From positions 1 to 28,736 of the forward strand of contig DATJXG010000058.1 in NCBI GenBank assembly GCA_035500455.1: 28,736 nt of DNA. Reading direction: 5' to 3'. Below are positions 1 to 6,599 of this stretch, one piece after another (position 1 is the stretch's first letter; each line of letters starts with the position of its first letter). The position numbers and the translations under genes are program-made. The stretch is from DATJXG01 sp035500455 (GTDB taxonomy: Bacteria > Acidobacteriota > Terriglobia > Terriglobales > Acidobacteriaceae). The notes under the pieces were generated by a model. The model worked only from the letters and a program-made list of their open reading frames with translations. It made no database searches and was not told where the DNA came from.

Positions 1-90
1 TTCCTGGCCTCCGACGACGCGGCCTTCATGACCGGCCACGTCTATACCGTAGACGGGGCGGAGACTGCAGGAGGATTGGCCAGTCGATAG
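1..90 (+). CDS. SDR-family oxidoreductase, C-terminal fragment
   Basis: Only the last 29 codons are in the window, ending at a TAG at 88-90. The tail reads FLASDDAAFMTGHVYTVDGA, the classic C-terminal signature of short-chain dehydrogenase/reductases (a FLaSddasfiTGxxlxVDGG pattern), where the VDG segment lies close to the Rossmann-fold cofactor site and subunit interface. The usual second glycine of VDGG is alanine here. The catalytic Tyr-x-x-x-Lys and the N-terminal NAD(P) motif lie outside the window, so the substrate cannot be inferred. The gene converges on the kelch gene, with only about 20 bases between stops. Confidence 0.85.
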   Translation, partial: FLASDDAAFMTGHVYTVDGAETAGGLASR

Positions 91-111
91 GCGGGTTCAG
101 GTTTCCGCGTC

Positions 112-1185
112 CTATTTGTTCTGCTTGGAAAGCACGGTTACTCGTGCTGTTACTTTTTGCCCCTTCTCCATTCCCCCGATGATCACCAGCGCCTGCGGGG
201 CGGCGATGAGCGCGCCGCTGTCCATCGTGGGATTGGGGGTCTTGTCGTTGATCACTTCCCACTTTGAGGTGTGCAGGTTGTAGGCGAAAGTTACCGGCGA
301 AGGCTCGGCGGGCTTGCTGTCGTAGCCCATACCGTCGTAGTTGTAGGGGCTGGCGCTGCCGCCGGAGAAGTACGCCCGATCATCTTTTTCAAGTCCGCCG
401 GCCGAGATGCGGTAGCGCGCGTCTCCCGGATGTGCGGGCAGCTTGCTCCACACGATCTTGGAGGGATCGTGGTGATCGATCTTGCCTAACCAGCATTCGT
501 CGGAGACGACGAATCTGGGTTTATCTCCCGCCGGATTGCGATGAGCGCCGTCAACATAGATGATGGTATCGCCCACGACCGCCCCGGCATGGCCGAATAC
601 CGGGGTGCCCGCCATCGGCGTTGCCTGTTCCCAGGTGTTCTTTTCGGTGTCGTAGATTTGCACGTTGCGTACCGCTTCGGTTTTCGACCAGCCGCCGATC
701 AGATAGATGTAGCGCTCGCGATAGATGCCGGACACCGCGTCAGCCACGGGCACAGGAATATCGGCGCCGCGTCCCCATTGCGACTCTGAGATTTCTAATA
801 TGTTGTTGTCGGGAACCGTGAGTTCGCCGCCGCGCGAATCGAGGACATAGCCGCCAAGCAGAAAAATCCGCCCGTCGAGTCCGGCGGCCGAGGCGCCGAG
901 GCGCCCGGCCGCGCCCGGCACGGAACGCAAGGCGGTCCAGTCGCCGCCTTCGATGCTTACGCCGTAAGTGCTGTTGGAGACGTCGTCCCAGGCTTTTTTC
1001 GCGCCCATTCCCATCAGCGAAAAGAGAAACCACTGGCCCTTCATTTTGAGCCCGGTGACGGCGCTGTTGGTAATGGGTGTGGGAAAGGGCGCAACCTCGG
1101 GAAGGGAGGCGGCGAAGAGGGCCCCAGCCGCGACCACGAGCAGTAGAATAATAGTGAAAACGGATAATTGTTTCGATTTAAGCAT
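112..1185 (-). CDS. Secreted kelch-repeat beta-propeller protein
   Basis: The 357-residue protein has an N-terminal signal peptide (positive MLKSKQ, then a hydrophobic run to about residue 26), so it is probably exported. The body shows kelch-type blades: GG doublets preceded by hydrophobic strands (IFLLGG, IYLIGG, LVIIGG) and followed at spacing by a tyrosine and W (VQIYDTEKNTWEQ). NanM-type sialate mutarotases and galactose-oxidase-like proteins share this fold, but I see no residues that fix a catalytic activity; it may simply bind a ligand. No Shine-Dalgarno is visible before the ATG at 1185. A weak promoter is possible about 40-70 bases upstream. Unrelated in function to its neighbours as far as can be seen. 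Confidence 0.8.
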   Translation of the reverse strand: MLKSKQLSVFTIILLLVVAAGALFAASLPEVAPFPTPITNSAVTGLKMKGQWFLFSLMGMGAKKAWDDVSNSTYGVSIEGGDWTALRSVPGAAGRLGASAAGLDGRIFLLGGYVLDSRGGELTVPDNNILEISESQWGRGADIPVPVADAVSGIYRERYIYLIGGWSKTEAVRNVQIYDTEKNTWEQATPMAGTPVFGHAGAVVGDTIIYVDGAHRNPAGDKPRFVVSDECWLGKIDHHDPSKIVWSKLPAHPGDARYRISAGGLEKDDRAYFSGGSASPYNYDGMGYDSKPAEPSPVTFAYNLHTSKWEVINDKTPNPTMDSGALIAAPQALVIIGGMEKGQKVTARVTVLSKQNK

Positions 1186-1224
1186 AAGAAATCAACGAGG
1201 GCGAAACTTTCGGGCCGACAAAGA

Positions 1225-1253
1225 ATACTACGCGAAGACACAAGCGTATCCAA
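1225..1253 (-). promoter_or_regulatory. Possible sigma70-type promoter of the kelch gene
   Basis: On the minus strand TTGGAT (1248-1253), a 17-base spacer and TAGTAT (1225-1230) give a partial -35/-10 match (about 4 of 6 each). The predicted transcript start would be near 1217, about 32 bases before the ATG. The match is weak and is based on sequence alone. Confidence 0.3.
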
Positions 1254-1577
1254 CCCGCGGCGTCGTCTCCGCCGGGTGGTTCCGGGGTGGGTCTGCTGGC
1301 AAACCAATTGCCAACTTTTTACTCTCGTGCTCTTGCGCAGGGCACAGCTTTCCCGTAGCATCCGCTTTGAAAGCCGGCCTGCGGGGTTGGTGATGGCGGT
1401 AACCGATTTTTGAACCAATGCAGAATGAACGGGGACCTGACTCGAGTTTGATCCGGTGTGCAGTGCTCCGCCATGCGGAGATGCCTAAAGGGTCTCGGCG
1501 GGTTCCCACCGTTTGACGACGGGTTCATTCTCGGCCCGCCACACGGCCCAGTGGGTCGGCTTGTTTAGTCTTCAGTC

Positions 1578-1695
1578 GTAGCGCCGGCGTCCCGCCAGCA
1601 GCGTTGCCTGCACTCCACGGTTTACTTCACGCCGAAAGCAGTCACGCGGTAAGCAGAGTCTCGCGGGCGAGGTGCCGCCGGGACGGCGGCGCTAC
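1578..1695. repeat. Pair of inverted REP-like palindromic elements
   Basis: GTAGCGCCGGCGTCCCGCC at 1578-1596 and its inverted relative at 1660-1695 (minus strand begins GTAGCGCCGCCGTCCCGGC) lie about 65 bases apart in opposite orientation. Related units occur at 2581-2651 and 23103-23124. The pattern (short, palindromic, intergenic, dispersed) resembles REP elements, but no associated transposase (RAYT) is present in the window. Confidence 0.7.
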
Positions 1696-1761
1696 TGTCG
1701 GCGCTGCCTCCTGATAAACTGGTCTCAACCATTTTTTCCGTGCGATGCATCTAAAAGAATA

Positions 1762-2574
1762 GTGTTTCCTCGACTCTTTCATATCGGCAGTTTTAACGCG
1801 CCTACCTACGGGTTGCTGGTAGCCTCCGGTGTTCTGATCGGACTTTGGGTCAGCGTGCGTTACTCGAAACAGCAGGGCATCGATCCCGATACTGCCTGGA
1901 ACTTCGGAATTCTGATCGTTCTGGCGGGGATCATCGGCTCCAAGATTCTCTACATCCTCAACGATTGGGACTTTTACACCGCCCATCCCAGCCAGATTTT
2001 TACCTGGAACACGATGCAGGCCGCGGGCGTGTTTTCCGGCGGACTGGTGGCCGCACTGGTGGCCGCGGCGTGGTATATACGCCACTACCACATGCCGGCC
2101 TTGCGCACCTGCGATGCCTTCGCTCCCGGGCTGGCGCTCGGGCATGCCATCGGGCGCGTCGGATGCTTCAGCGCAGGCTGCTGCTGGGGCAAGCCCACGA
2201 ACCATTTCTGGGGCATAACCTTCACTAATCCTCTAGCCCATGATCTGGTAGGAACGCCACTGAACCAGCCGCTGGAACCAACACAGCTTTTCGAAGGCGC
2301 GGTTGAACTGGCGAATTTCTTCATCCTGGCTTGGATGATCAAGCGCAAGAAATTCGACGGCCAGGTTTTTGCCGCCTATCTCATTCTCTACGGGGTGGCG
2401 CGCTACTTTCTGGAGTTCATCCGCGACGATCCCGGCCGCGGCTCAGTCTTCGGCGGCTTCATGACCCTGACGCAGTTGATCGCCCTGTGCATGGTGGCCG
2501 GCGGCGGTGTGCTGTGGTGGCTGCGCAGCGGAGTGCCTGCGACCAGCGTGCCTGCCGAAGCCCGCGCACGCTGA
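1762..2574 (+). CDS. lgt: Prolipoprotein diacylglyceryl transferase
   Basis: Transfers a diacylglyceryl group from phosphatidylglycerol to the lipobox cysteine of prelipoproteins in the inner membrane, the first step of lipoprotein maturation. The 270-residue product starts FPRLFHIGSFNAPTYGLL, the family's usual opening, which is why the GTG at 1762 is chosen over an upstream frame extending to 1672 that crosses a repeat. Multiple membrane segments are evident. The Lgt signature GRVGCFSAGCCWGKPT (with the essential Arg), EPTQLFEG, and RYFLEFIRDDPGRG are present. The HGG motif of the E. coli enzyme is SGG here (VFSGGL), as in some divergent Lgt proteins. No clear ribosome binding site precedes the GTG. 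A repeat hairpin follows the stop by 6 bases. Confidence 0.93.
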   Translation: MFPRLFHIGSFNAPTYGLLVASGVLIGLWVSVRYSKQQGIDPDTAWNFGILIVLAGIIGSKILYILNDWDFYTAHPSQIFTWNTMQAAGVFSGGLVAALVAAAWYIRHYHMPALRTCDAFAPGLALGHAIGRVGCFSAGCCWGKPTNHFWGITFTNPLAHDLVGTPLNQPLEPTQLFEGAVELANFFILAWMIKRKKFDGQVFAAYLILYGVARYFLEFIRDDPGRGSVFGGFMTLTQLIALCMVAGGGVLWWLRSGVPATSVPAEARAR

Positions 2575-2580
2575 CCGGCC

Positions 2581-2651
2581 GTAGCGCCGGCATTTGAAGT
2601 TCGCTCGGCATGCCGCAAGAACCCCAGGTGCCGGCGAGACGCCGGCGCTAC
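2581..2651. repeat. REP-like inverted repeat after lgt
   Basis: GTAGCGCCGGC at 2581-2591 is a perfect 11-base inverted match to GCCGGCGCTAC at 2641-2651. The right arm also folds on itself (GCCGGC-gagac-GCCGGC). It starts 6 bases after the lgt stop and could act as a transcription terminator or mRNA 3'-end stabiliser, though there is no T-run. Confidence 0.75.
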
Positions 2652-2721
2652 ATCCAACCGCCTACGACTCTTCCGGATCGAGATTGCTCCATTGCTGGCG
2701 CTGCGGTACTTTGGAAACGGA

Positions 2722-3375
2722 ATGGAGCAAACCTGCTACAAGTGCGGAGCAGCGGTGGACGAAGGCCGGGCATTCTGCCCCCAGTGTAACGCCCCCCAGA
2801 TTCGTGTGGCGGCGATGGAGCCCGTAGCACAACCCGCCGCCGCACTGGAGGCTGCACAAGATCAAGCGCCGGCTCGAAGCGCGCCCTCATCAGGACGTAT
2901 CGATTGGTCGCAGGCGCTGCCCGCCGTGGCATTAGCGGCCGTGATCTCTTCGGTGCTGATGGTGGTCCCGCTGGGAGCATTCGGATTGGGAATGCTGGCG
3001 GCCGGGGGGTTTTCCGTGCTGCTGTACCGCCGGCGCGACCCGGCCACCGACGTCACGCCAGGAATGGGTGCGCGCCTGGGGGCGCTGGGCGGCCTGCTGG
3101 GCTTTGGGATTTTCGTGGTGTTCATGGCGGTGTCGGCGCTTTTGCTCGGCGGTGGAGACAAAATGCGCGAGGCAGTAAAGGAGGCGATCGCCCAGGCGGC
3201 CGCGCGCAGCAGCGATCCGCAGGCACAGCAGGCGTTGGAATTCTTCAAGACTCCGGCGGGGATGGCGTTCGTGATCGTCGCCGGGATGGCGGTGATGTTA
3301 GTGCTGTTCGTGGGCTTAGCGAGCCTGGGCGGAGCGCTGGGGGCGGTGCTGCTGCGAAGGAAGGAGCGGAGGTAG
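2722..3375 (+). CDS. Zinc-ribbon membrane protein of unknown function
   Basis: The 217-residue product begins MEQTCYKCGAAVDEGRAFCPQC: a four-cysteine zinc ribbon (Cys5, Cys8, Cys19, Cys22) of the zinc_ribbon_2 type. A proline/alanine-rich linker of about 35 residues follows, then three or four hydrophobic segments (about residues 65-105, 115-140 and 175-205) with glycine-rich faces, and a positively charged tail (LRRKERR). The ATG at 2722 was preferred to one at 2692 because it starts directly at the ribbon. Proteins with an N-terminal ribbon plus C-terminal membrane helices are common in Acidobacteriota and are generally uncharacterised. It may sense or scaffold at the cytoplasmic face of the membrane, but no function can be assigned. 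It sits between lgt and pyrB with no functional tie visible. Confidence 0.8.
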   Translation: MEQTCYKCGAAVDEGRAFCPQCNAPQIRVAAMEPVAQPAAALEAAQDQAPARSAPSSGRIDWSQALPAVALAAVISSVLMVVPLGAFGLGMLAAGGFSVLLYRRRDPATDVTPGMGARLGALGGLLGFGIFVVFMAVSALLLGGGDKMREAVKEAIAQAAARSSDPQAQQALEFFKTPAGMAFVIVAGMAVMLVLFVGLASLGGALGAVLLRRKERR

Positions 3376-3429
3376 GAATACTCTTCGCAGCTTTTAATTG
3401 TGGGCGGGCACACGCGTGGGCCGGTCGCC

Positions 3430-3459
3430 TTGCCCGATAACGCGAACCCCGCGTATGAT
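3430..3459 (+). promoter_or_regulatory. Promoter of pyrB, giving a near-leaderless transcript
   Basis: TTGCCC (3430-3435), an 18-base spacer and TATGAT (3454-3459, 5 of 6 to TATAAT). The expected transcript start near 3466 lies about 3 bases before the ATG at 3469, and no Shine-Dalgarno sequence is present there. Confidence 0.5.
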
Positions 3460-3468
3460 GCAGCGTCC

Positions 3469-4464
3469 ATGGCAGCGAGGCCTGCGCCGCGTTATCCTAG
3501 TCCCCGCGTGAGAGTCCGGTTGAAATCCTCCAGAACGAAGTCCGCCCCCGAGGCCAGAGTTGCGCGCGGGTCGGTGTTGGGCATTGAGCATATGCCAGCG
3601 CCGGAGATATTGGGGTTGCTGAAATTGGCCCGGCGGATGAATCCGCAGAGGCCGCGTCCGTTGCTGCGCGGCAAGAAGGTGCTGCTCCTCTTCTACGAAG
3701 CCTCCACCCGGACGCGCAGTTCCTTCGAAATCGCCGCCAAGTCGCTCGGCGCGATGACTACGCTCGTGCTCTCCAGCGGGTCGAGCATCGAGAAAGGCGA
3801 GTCCTTGCTCGACACGGGCTACACATTGCGGGCGGTGGGCGCCGACGTGATCGTGATTCGCCATCCCAGCGCCGGCGCGCCGCAGTTGATGGCCGAGCAC
3901 CTCGACATCCCCGTGATCAACGCCGGGGACGGCATGCATGAGCATCCCACGCAGGCGCTGCTCGACGCCTACACCATCCTGCGCCACAAGAAAACGCTCA
4001 AGGGCCTGCAGGTGGCCATCGTGGGCGACATTTACCACAGCCGGGTGGCGCGCTCGGCGGTGCATCTGCTGAGCAAGTTCGGCGCGAAGATCACGCTGTG
4101 CGGCCCGCCGGAGTTCCTGCCCGACCTGGCCACTACGCTGGTGCCCGGGTTACGCATCAGCCGCACCGCGGAAGAAGCGGTCCACGGCGCGGACGTGGTC
4201 ATGGTGCTGCGGGTGCAGAAAGAACGGCTGGCGGGAACGCAAGTCAGCCTGGAGGACTACATCTCCCGCTACCAGATGACGATGGCGCGCCTGAAGCTGG
4301 CCAAGCGCGACGCGCTGCTTATGCATCCCGGGCCAATCATTCGCGGGCTTGAGCTCACCTGGGAAGTGGCGGATTGCCCGCAGTCGGTGATCGTGGAAGA
4401 AGTGCGCAACGGGGTGCAGGTGCGCATGGCAGTGCTGGCGCGGGCTTTGGGGAGAGCACGATGA
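3469..4464 (+). CDS. pyrB: Aspartate carbamoyltransferase catalytic subunit
   Basis: Condenses carbamoyl phosphate with aspartate to carbamoyl-aspartate, the committed step of pyrimidine synthesis. All key motifs are visible in order: the carbamoyl-phosphate loop YEASTRTRSSFE (about residue 80), the lysine loop SSIEKGESLLDT, HPSAGAPQ, the GDGMHEHPTQALLD motif, the aspartate-domain VAIVGDIYHSRVARS, and HPGPIIRGLEL near the C-terminus. The 331 residues are slightly longer than the usual 305-320 because of a basic N-terminal extension of roughly 30 residues. The start at 3469 fits the promoter; a start further downstream is possible. A further in-frame start at 3400 would cross that promoter and is disfavoured. 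pyrC follows 148 bases downstream, separated by a repeat. No pyrI regulatory gene is seen. Confidence 0.95.
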   Translation: MAARPAPRYPSPRVRVRLKSSRTKSAPEARVARGSVLGIEHMPAPEILGLLKLARRMNPQRPRPLLRGKKVLLLFYEASTRTRSSFEIAAKSLGAMTTLVLSSGSSIEKGESLLDTGYTLRAVGADVIVIRHPSAGAPQLMAEHLDIPVINAGDGMHEHPTQALLDAYTILRHKKTLKGLQVAIVGDIYHSRVARSAVHLLSKFGAKITLCGPPEFLPDLATTLVPGLRISRTAEEAVHGADVVMVLRVQKERLAGTQVSLEDYISRYQMTMARLKLAKRDALLMHPGPIIRGLELTWEVADCPQSVIVEEVRNGVQVRMAVLARALGRAR

Positions 4465-4475
4465 GGGCGTTTTCA

Positions 4476-4556
4476 CCACGGAGACACAGAGCCACGGAGA
4501 AAAGCAAAAGCATCTATTTCGAGATTGACCTTCTCTGTGCCTCGATGTCTTTGTGG
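4476..4556. repeat. Imperfect palindromic repeat inserted between pyrB and pyrC
   Basis: Arms at 4476-4501 (CCACGGAGACACAGAG...) and 4531-4556 match as inverted repeats at 20 of 26 positions around a 29-base loop. The same CACGGAG/CTCTGTGCC vocabulary recurs at 10289-10353, so it belongs to a dispersed family. It lies 12 bases after the pyrB stop. It could terminate or pause transcription inside the operon or merely fold the mRNA. Confidence 0.75.
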
Positions 4557-4600
4557 TTTTCAGCGTCGATGACCTCGCGGAGATCAGGGTGAATCAGCGG

Positions 4601-4608
4601 AGAGGAAG
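4601..4608 (+). promoter_or_regulatory. Ribosome binding site fixing the TTG start of pyrC
   Basis: AGAGGAAG lies 4 bases before TTG at 4613. No comparable site precedes the upstream GTG/ATG options, which fall in repeat sequence. Confidence 0.7.
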
Positions 4609-4612
4609 CAGC

Positions 4613-5890
4613 TTGCTCATCAAAGGCGGCCGGGTTATCGATCCGGCGGCCAAGATCGACGCGCCGATGGATGTGCTGCTGCGCGACGGCGTGGTTGCCG
4701 AGGTTGCGGCGCCGGGGAGAATGCGGGGTTCGGCCGAGGAAGAATTTGACGCTCGCGGCCTGATCGTCGCACCCGGCTTTATTGATATCCACGTGCACTT
4801 GCGCGAGCCGGGGCAGAGCTACAAAGAATCCATCGCAACCGGAACCGCGGCCGCGGCGGCCGGCGGTTTCACCAGTGTGTGCTGCATGCCGAACACGCGT
4901 CCCATCGTGGATTCGGCGGAATGGGTAGCGTGGTTGCGGTCTCCAGAGCGCGGCGGAGTGGTCAACGTCTTTCCTATCGCCGCGGCCACCGCTCAAAGCG
5001 AGGGCAAATCACTCACCGACTTCCGCGAACTGCAGCGGGCGGGGGCAGTCGCCGTCACCGATGACGGCAAGCCTATTCTCGGCGACGAGTTGATGCGCGA
5101 CACACTGCGCCGGGCGGCCGAACTCAATCTTCCTGTCATCCAGCATGCCGAGGACACCCGCCAGACCGCGGGCTGCCCCATGAACGAAGGCCCGACCGCG
5201 TTTCGCCTCGGCCTGCGCGGAATGAAGGCGGCAGCGGAGGCTTCCATTGTAGAGCGCGACGTGCAATTGACGCAGCAGATCAACGGTGCCCGGCTGCACG
5301 TGGCGCATCTTTCCACCGCCGATGCGCTCAAGGCGGTACGCCGGGGGAAGCGCAGCCGGACCCGCGTGACCTGCGAGGTGACGCCCCACCATTTCACGCT
5401 CAGCGACAGCGACGTGCGCGACTACGATGCCAATTTCAAGATGAATCCGCCACTGCGCTCGACGGCCGACCGCGAGGCCCTGATCGTTGCCCTGGCCGAC
5501 GGCACCGTGGACGCAATCGCCACCGACCACGCGCCCCACGCAGCGCATGAAAAGATCATCGAGTTCGAGCGCGCCGCATTCGGCATTACCGGCCTGGAAA
5601 CCGCGCTGGGATTGGCAATCACGCGCCTTCATCTGGCGAACAAGATTCCGCTGGCGCGCGTTGTGGAGTTGTTTACCTCGGGGCCGGCGCGCGTGGTGGA
5701 TCTCAAAGGCCGCGGCACGCTCGCCCGCGGCAGTCGCGCCGATGTAACCATCTTCGATCCCAAGAAACGCTGGACCTTCGAAGCCGCCAAATCGCGCTCG
5801 AAATCGCAGAACACGCCCTTCGACGGCTGGCAGCTCACGGGCAAGATAGCCGCAACCATCGTAGGTGGAAAGATCGTCTATCAAGCCTGA
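4613..5890 (+). CDS. pyrC: Dihydroorotase
   Basis: Cyclises carbamoyl-aspartate to dihydroorotate, the third pyrimidine step, acting directly after PyrB. The 425 residues match class I (PyrC/AllB-like amidohydrolase) dihydroorotases. Visible motifs: metal-binding DIHVHLREPG (His60, His62), GFTSVCCMPNT, VTDDGKPI, QHAED, the second metal histidine pair in LHVAHLSTADAL, and TDHAPHA with the catalytic aspartate. The start is a TTG at 4613 because it is preceded by AGAGGAAG at 4601-4608 at ideal spacing and gives the family's usual N-terminus (MLIKGGRVIDP). An ATG-like start at 4553 lies within the upstream repeat and would add 20 unrelated residues. Probably an operon with pyrB despite the intervening palindrome. 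Confidence 0.95.
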   Translation: MLIKGGRVIDPAAKIDAPMDVLLRDGVVAEVAAPGRMRGSAEEEFDARGLIVAPGFIDIHVHLREPGQSYKESIATGTAAAAAGGFTSVCCMPNTRPIVDSAEWVAWLRSPERGGVVNVFPIAAATAQSEGKSLTDFRELQRAGAVAVTDDGKPILGDELMRDTLRRAAELNLPVIQHAEDTRQTAGCPMNEGPTAFRLGLRGMKAAAEASIVERDVQLTQQINGARLHVAHLSTADALKAVRRGKRSRTRVTCEVTPHHFTLSDSDVRDYDANFKMNPPLRSTADREALIVALADGTVDAIATDHAPHAAHEKIIEFERAAFGITGLETALGLAITRLHLANKIPLARVVELFTSGPARVVDLKGRGTLARGSRADVTIFDPKKRWTFEAAKSRSKSQNTPFDGWQLTGKIAATIVGGKIVYQA

Positions 5891-5899
5891 TCTGCATTT

Positions 5900-5945
5900 C
5901 TCAGCGACCTCCGCGAGAGTTCTCCGCGCGCTCGGGGTTTAGGGT
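5900..5945 (+). repeat. Dispersed repeat fragment downstream of pyrC
   Basis: The segment CTCAGCGACCTCCGCG...GGGGTTTAGGG resembles the left half of the long inverted repeat at 14600-14721 (GCGACCTTCGCGG...GATTTAGGG). Only one arm is obvious here. Confidence 0.5.
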
Positions 5946-6037
5946 GTGTTTTTCGATCTCCACGTCTCCGTCTAACGCCACGAATGTTTCGAACGGAATG
6001 ACTTCTGGAGACCGCCGGCAACTTTTTGGGTGAACAC

Positions 6038-6066
6038 CAGTTGTCAGTTCCCGGTTCTCAGTTCTT
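6038..6066 (+). repeat. CAGTTCCCGGTTCTCAGTT dispersed repeat, left copy
   Basis: The unit is in inverted orientation relative to a copy at 13284-13315 (ACTGAGAACCGGGAAC...). The two copies bracket the PqqD/glycosyltransferase/phosphorylase block. Confidence 0.6.
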
Positions 6067-6086
6067 GCGCGCCCGGATATTCACAT

Positions 6087-6114
6087 TTGACATTCTCGTT
6101 TGCCCACGTAGAAT
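6087..6114 (+). promoter_or_regulatory. Strong sigma70-type promoter of the PqqD-peptide unit
   Basis: A perfect TTGACA (6087-6092), a 16-base spacer and TAGAAT (6109-6114, 5 of 6) give the best promoter match in the window. The predicted start of transcription (about 6121) is within 2-3 bases of the ATG at 6123. An in-frame TAA at 6120-6122 precludes a more upstream start, and no Shine-Dalgarno is present, so the mRNA should be leaderless. Confidence 0.65.
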
Positions 6115-6122
6115 CACGCTAA

Positions 6123-6425
6123 ATGAGTTCCGTGGGCCCCGCGAATGCAGTCGCCAGTTCCAACCTCATCTGGCGGATTGTGGATGACGAAGCGCTGATC
6201 CTGGATTTATCCACCGGCGTTTATTTCTCTCTGAATCCCGTCGCAACGGAAGTGTGGCAGGGATTGCAAGCAGGCCACTCCATCACCCAAATCACGGCAG
6301 ATGTGGCCACGACCTATGGAGTGGCCGAGGACACCGTGTGCAAGGATGTAGAGCACTTTGTAGATGAGTTGCGGCAAGCCAAACTCTGGGAAGGATCGGC
6401 CCCTGATCATGAACAACACGCCTGA
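6123..6425 (+). CDS. PqqD-family protein (RiPP recognition element)
   Basis: The 100-residue protein fits the PqqD fold over almost its full length: NLIWRIVDDEALILDLSTGVYFSLN (three beta strands; the 'LD..TG.Y..LN' signature), then the helical VATEVWQGLQAG, ITQITADVATTYGV and DVEHFVDELRQAKLWE. PqqD proteins bind leader peptides of ribosomally made peptides and present them to modifying enzymes; lasso B1 proteins are the same fold. The start is fixed by an in-frame stop just upstream and by the promoter. The next gene, for a 51-residue peptide, overlaps by 17 bases in another frame, implying translational coupling. No PQQ genes or radical SAM enzymes are nearby. HprK-related regulatory systems also contain PqqD-like partners, an alternative role. 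Confidence 0.88.
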   Translation: MSSVGPANAVASSNLIWRIVDDEALILDLSTGVYFSLNPVATEVWQGLQAGHSITQITADVATTYGVAEDTVCKDVEHFVDELRQAKLWEGSAPDHEQHA

Positions 6426-6564
6426 AAATCTCTCCACTCAGAAAGCGGAACCCACGCCGCCGTCTCCGCCGCGGCCGCGACCGTACGAGAAGCCTGTAAT
6501 CCGAAAGTACGACCAGATTGATCAAGTAAAGCCGTATGGGCCCAGCGAACTGGAAGCGGGCTAA
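6409..6564 (+). CDS. Small RiPP-precursor-like peptide with lasso-type leader motif
   Basis: A 51-residue peptide whose start overlaps the PqqD gene by 17 bases. Layout: a polar start (1-14), a proline-rich stretch (15-25), then YEKPVIRKYDQIDQVKPYG (26-44) and a short acidic end PSELEAG (45-51). Tyr26-x-x-Pro29-x-Ile31 with Tyr34 and Ile37 matches the YxxPxLxx(Y/G)xL pattern that lasso B1/PqqD-type proteins bind in leaders. If the lasso spacing held, the conserved Thr(-2) position would be Lys41 and only about nine residues would remain as core, too few for a lasso fold. Only one Ser (46) lies in that segment, with no Cys or Thr. An ATG at 6364 in the same frame would run inside the PqqD gene and is less likely. 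The product class is unproven. Confidence 0.7.
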   Translation: MNNTPENLSTQKAEPTPPSPPRPRPYEKPVIRKYDQIDQVKPYGPSELEAG

Positions 6565-6574
6565 CCAAGCCCAC

Positions 6575-6592
6575 GGAACTCCGGGAGCTTCC
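6575..6592. terminator. Possible weak hairpin between convergent stops
   Basis: GGAA-CTC-cgg-GAG-c-TTCC forms a short stem with one bulged base in the 35-base gap between the peptide gene and the GT2 gene. There is no T-run, so termination is only suggested. Confidence 0.25.
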
Positions 6593-6599
6593 GCCAAGT

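Larger units (their letters stand above)
1186..1761. other. Long intergenic region with repeats, no gene seen
   Basis: This 576-base stretch separates the divergent kelch and lgt genes. Six-frame inspection shows only short arginine-rich frames with no recognisable protein. It holds a perfect small hairpin (CTCCGC-cat-GCGGAG near 1468-1482), a TAGTCTTCAGTC fragment at 1566-1577 and two GTAGCGCCGGC-family palindromes described separately. No tRNA-like clover-leaf was found. The lgt promoter should lie at its right end, but I could not place a convincing one. Confidence 0.5.

Noticed and set aside
4461..4592. A 43-residue frame starting in the ATGA overlap with the pyrB stop
   Set aside because: It is encoded entirely by the palindromic repeat (SPRRHRATEKS-type sequence) and has no plausible fold.
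5009..5884. A 291-codon frame antisense to pyrC
   Set aside because: It is a shadow of the strongly supported pyrC gene, without recognisable domains.
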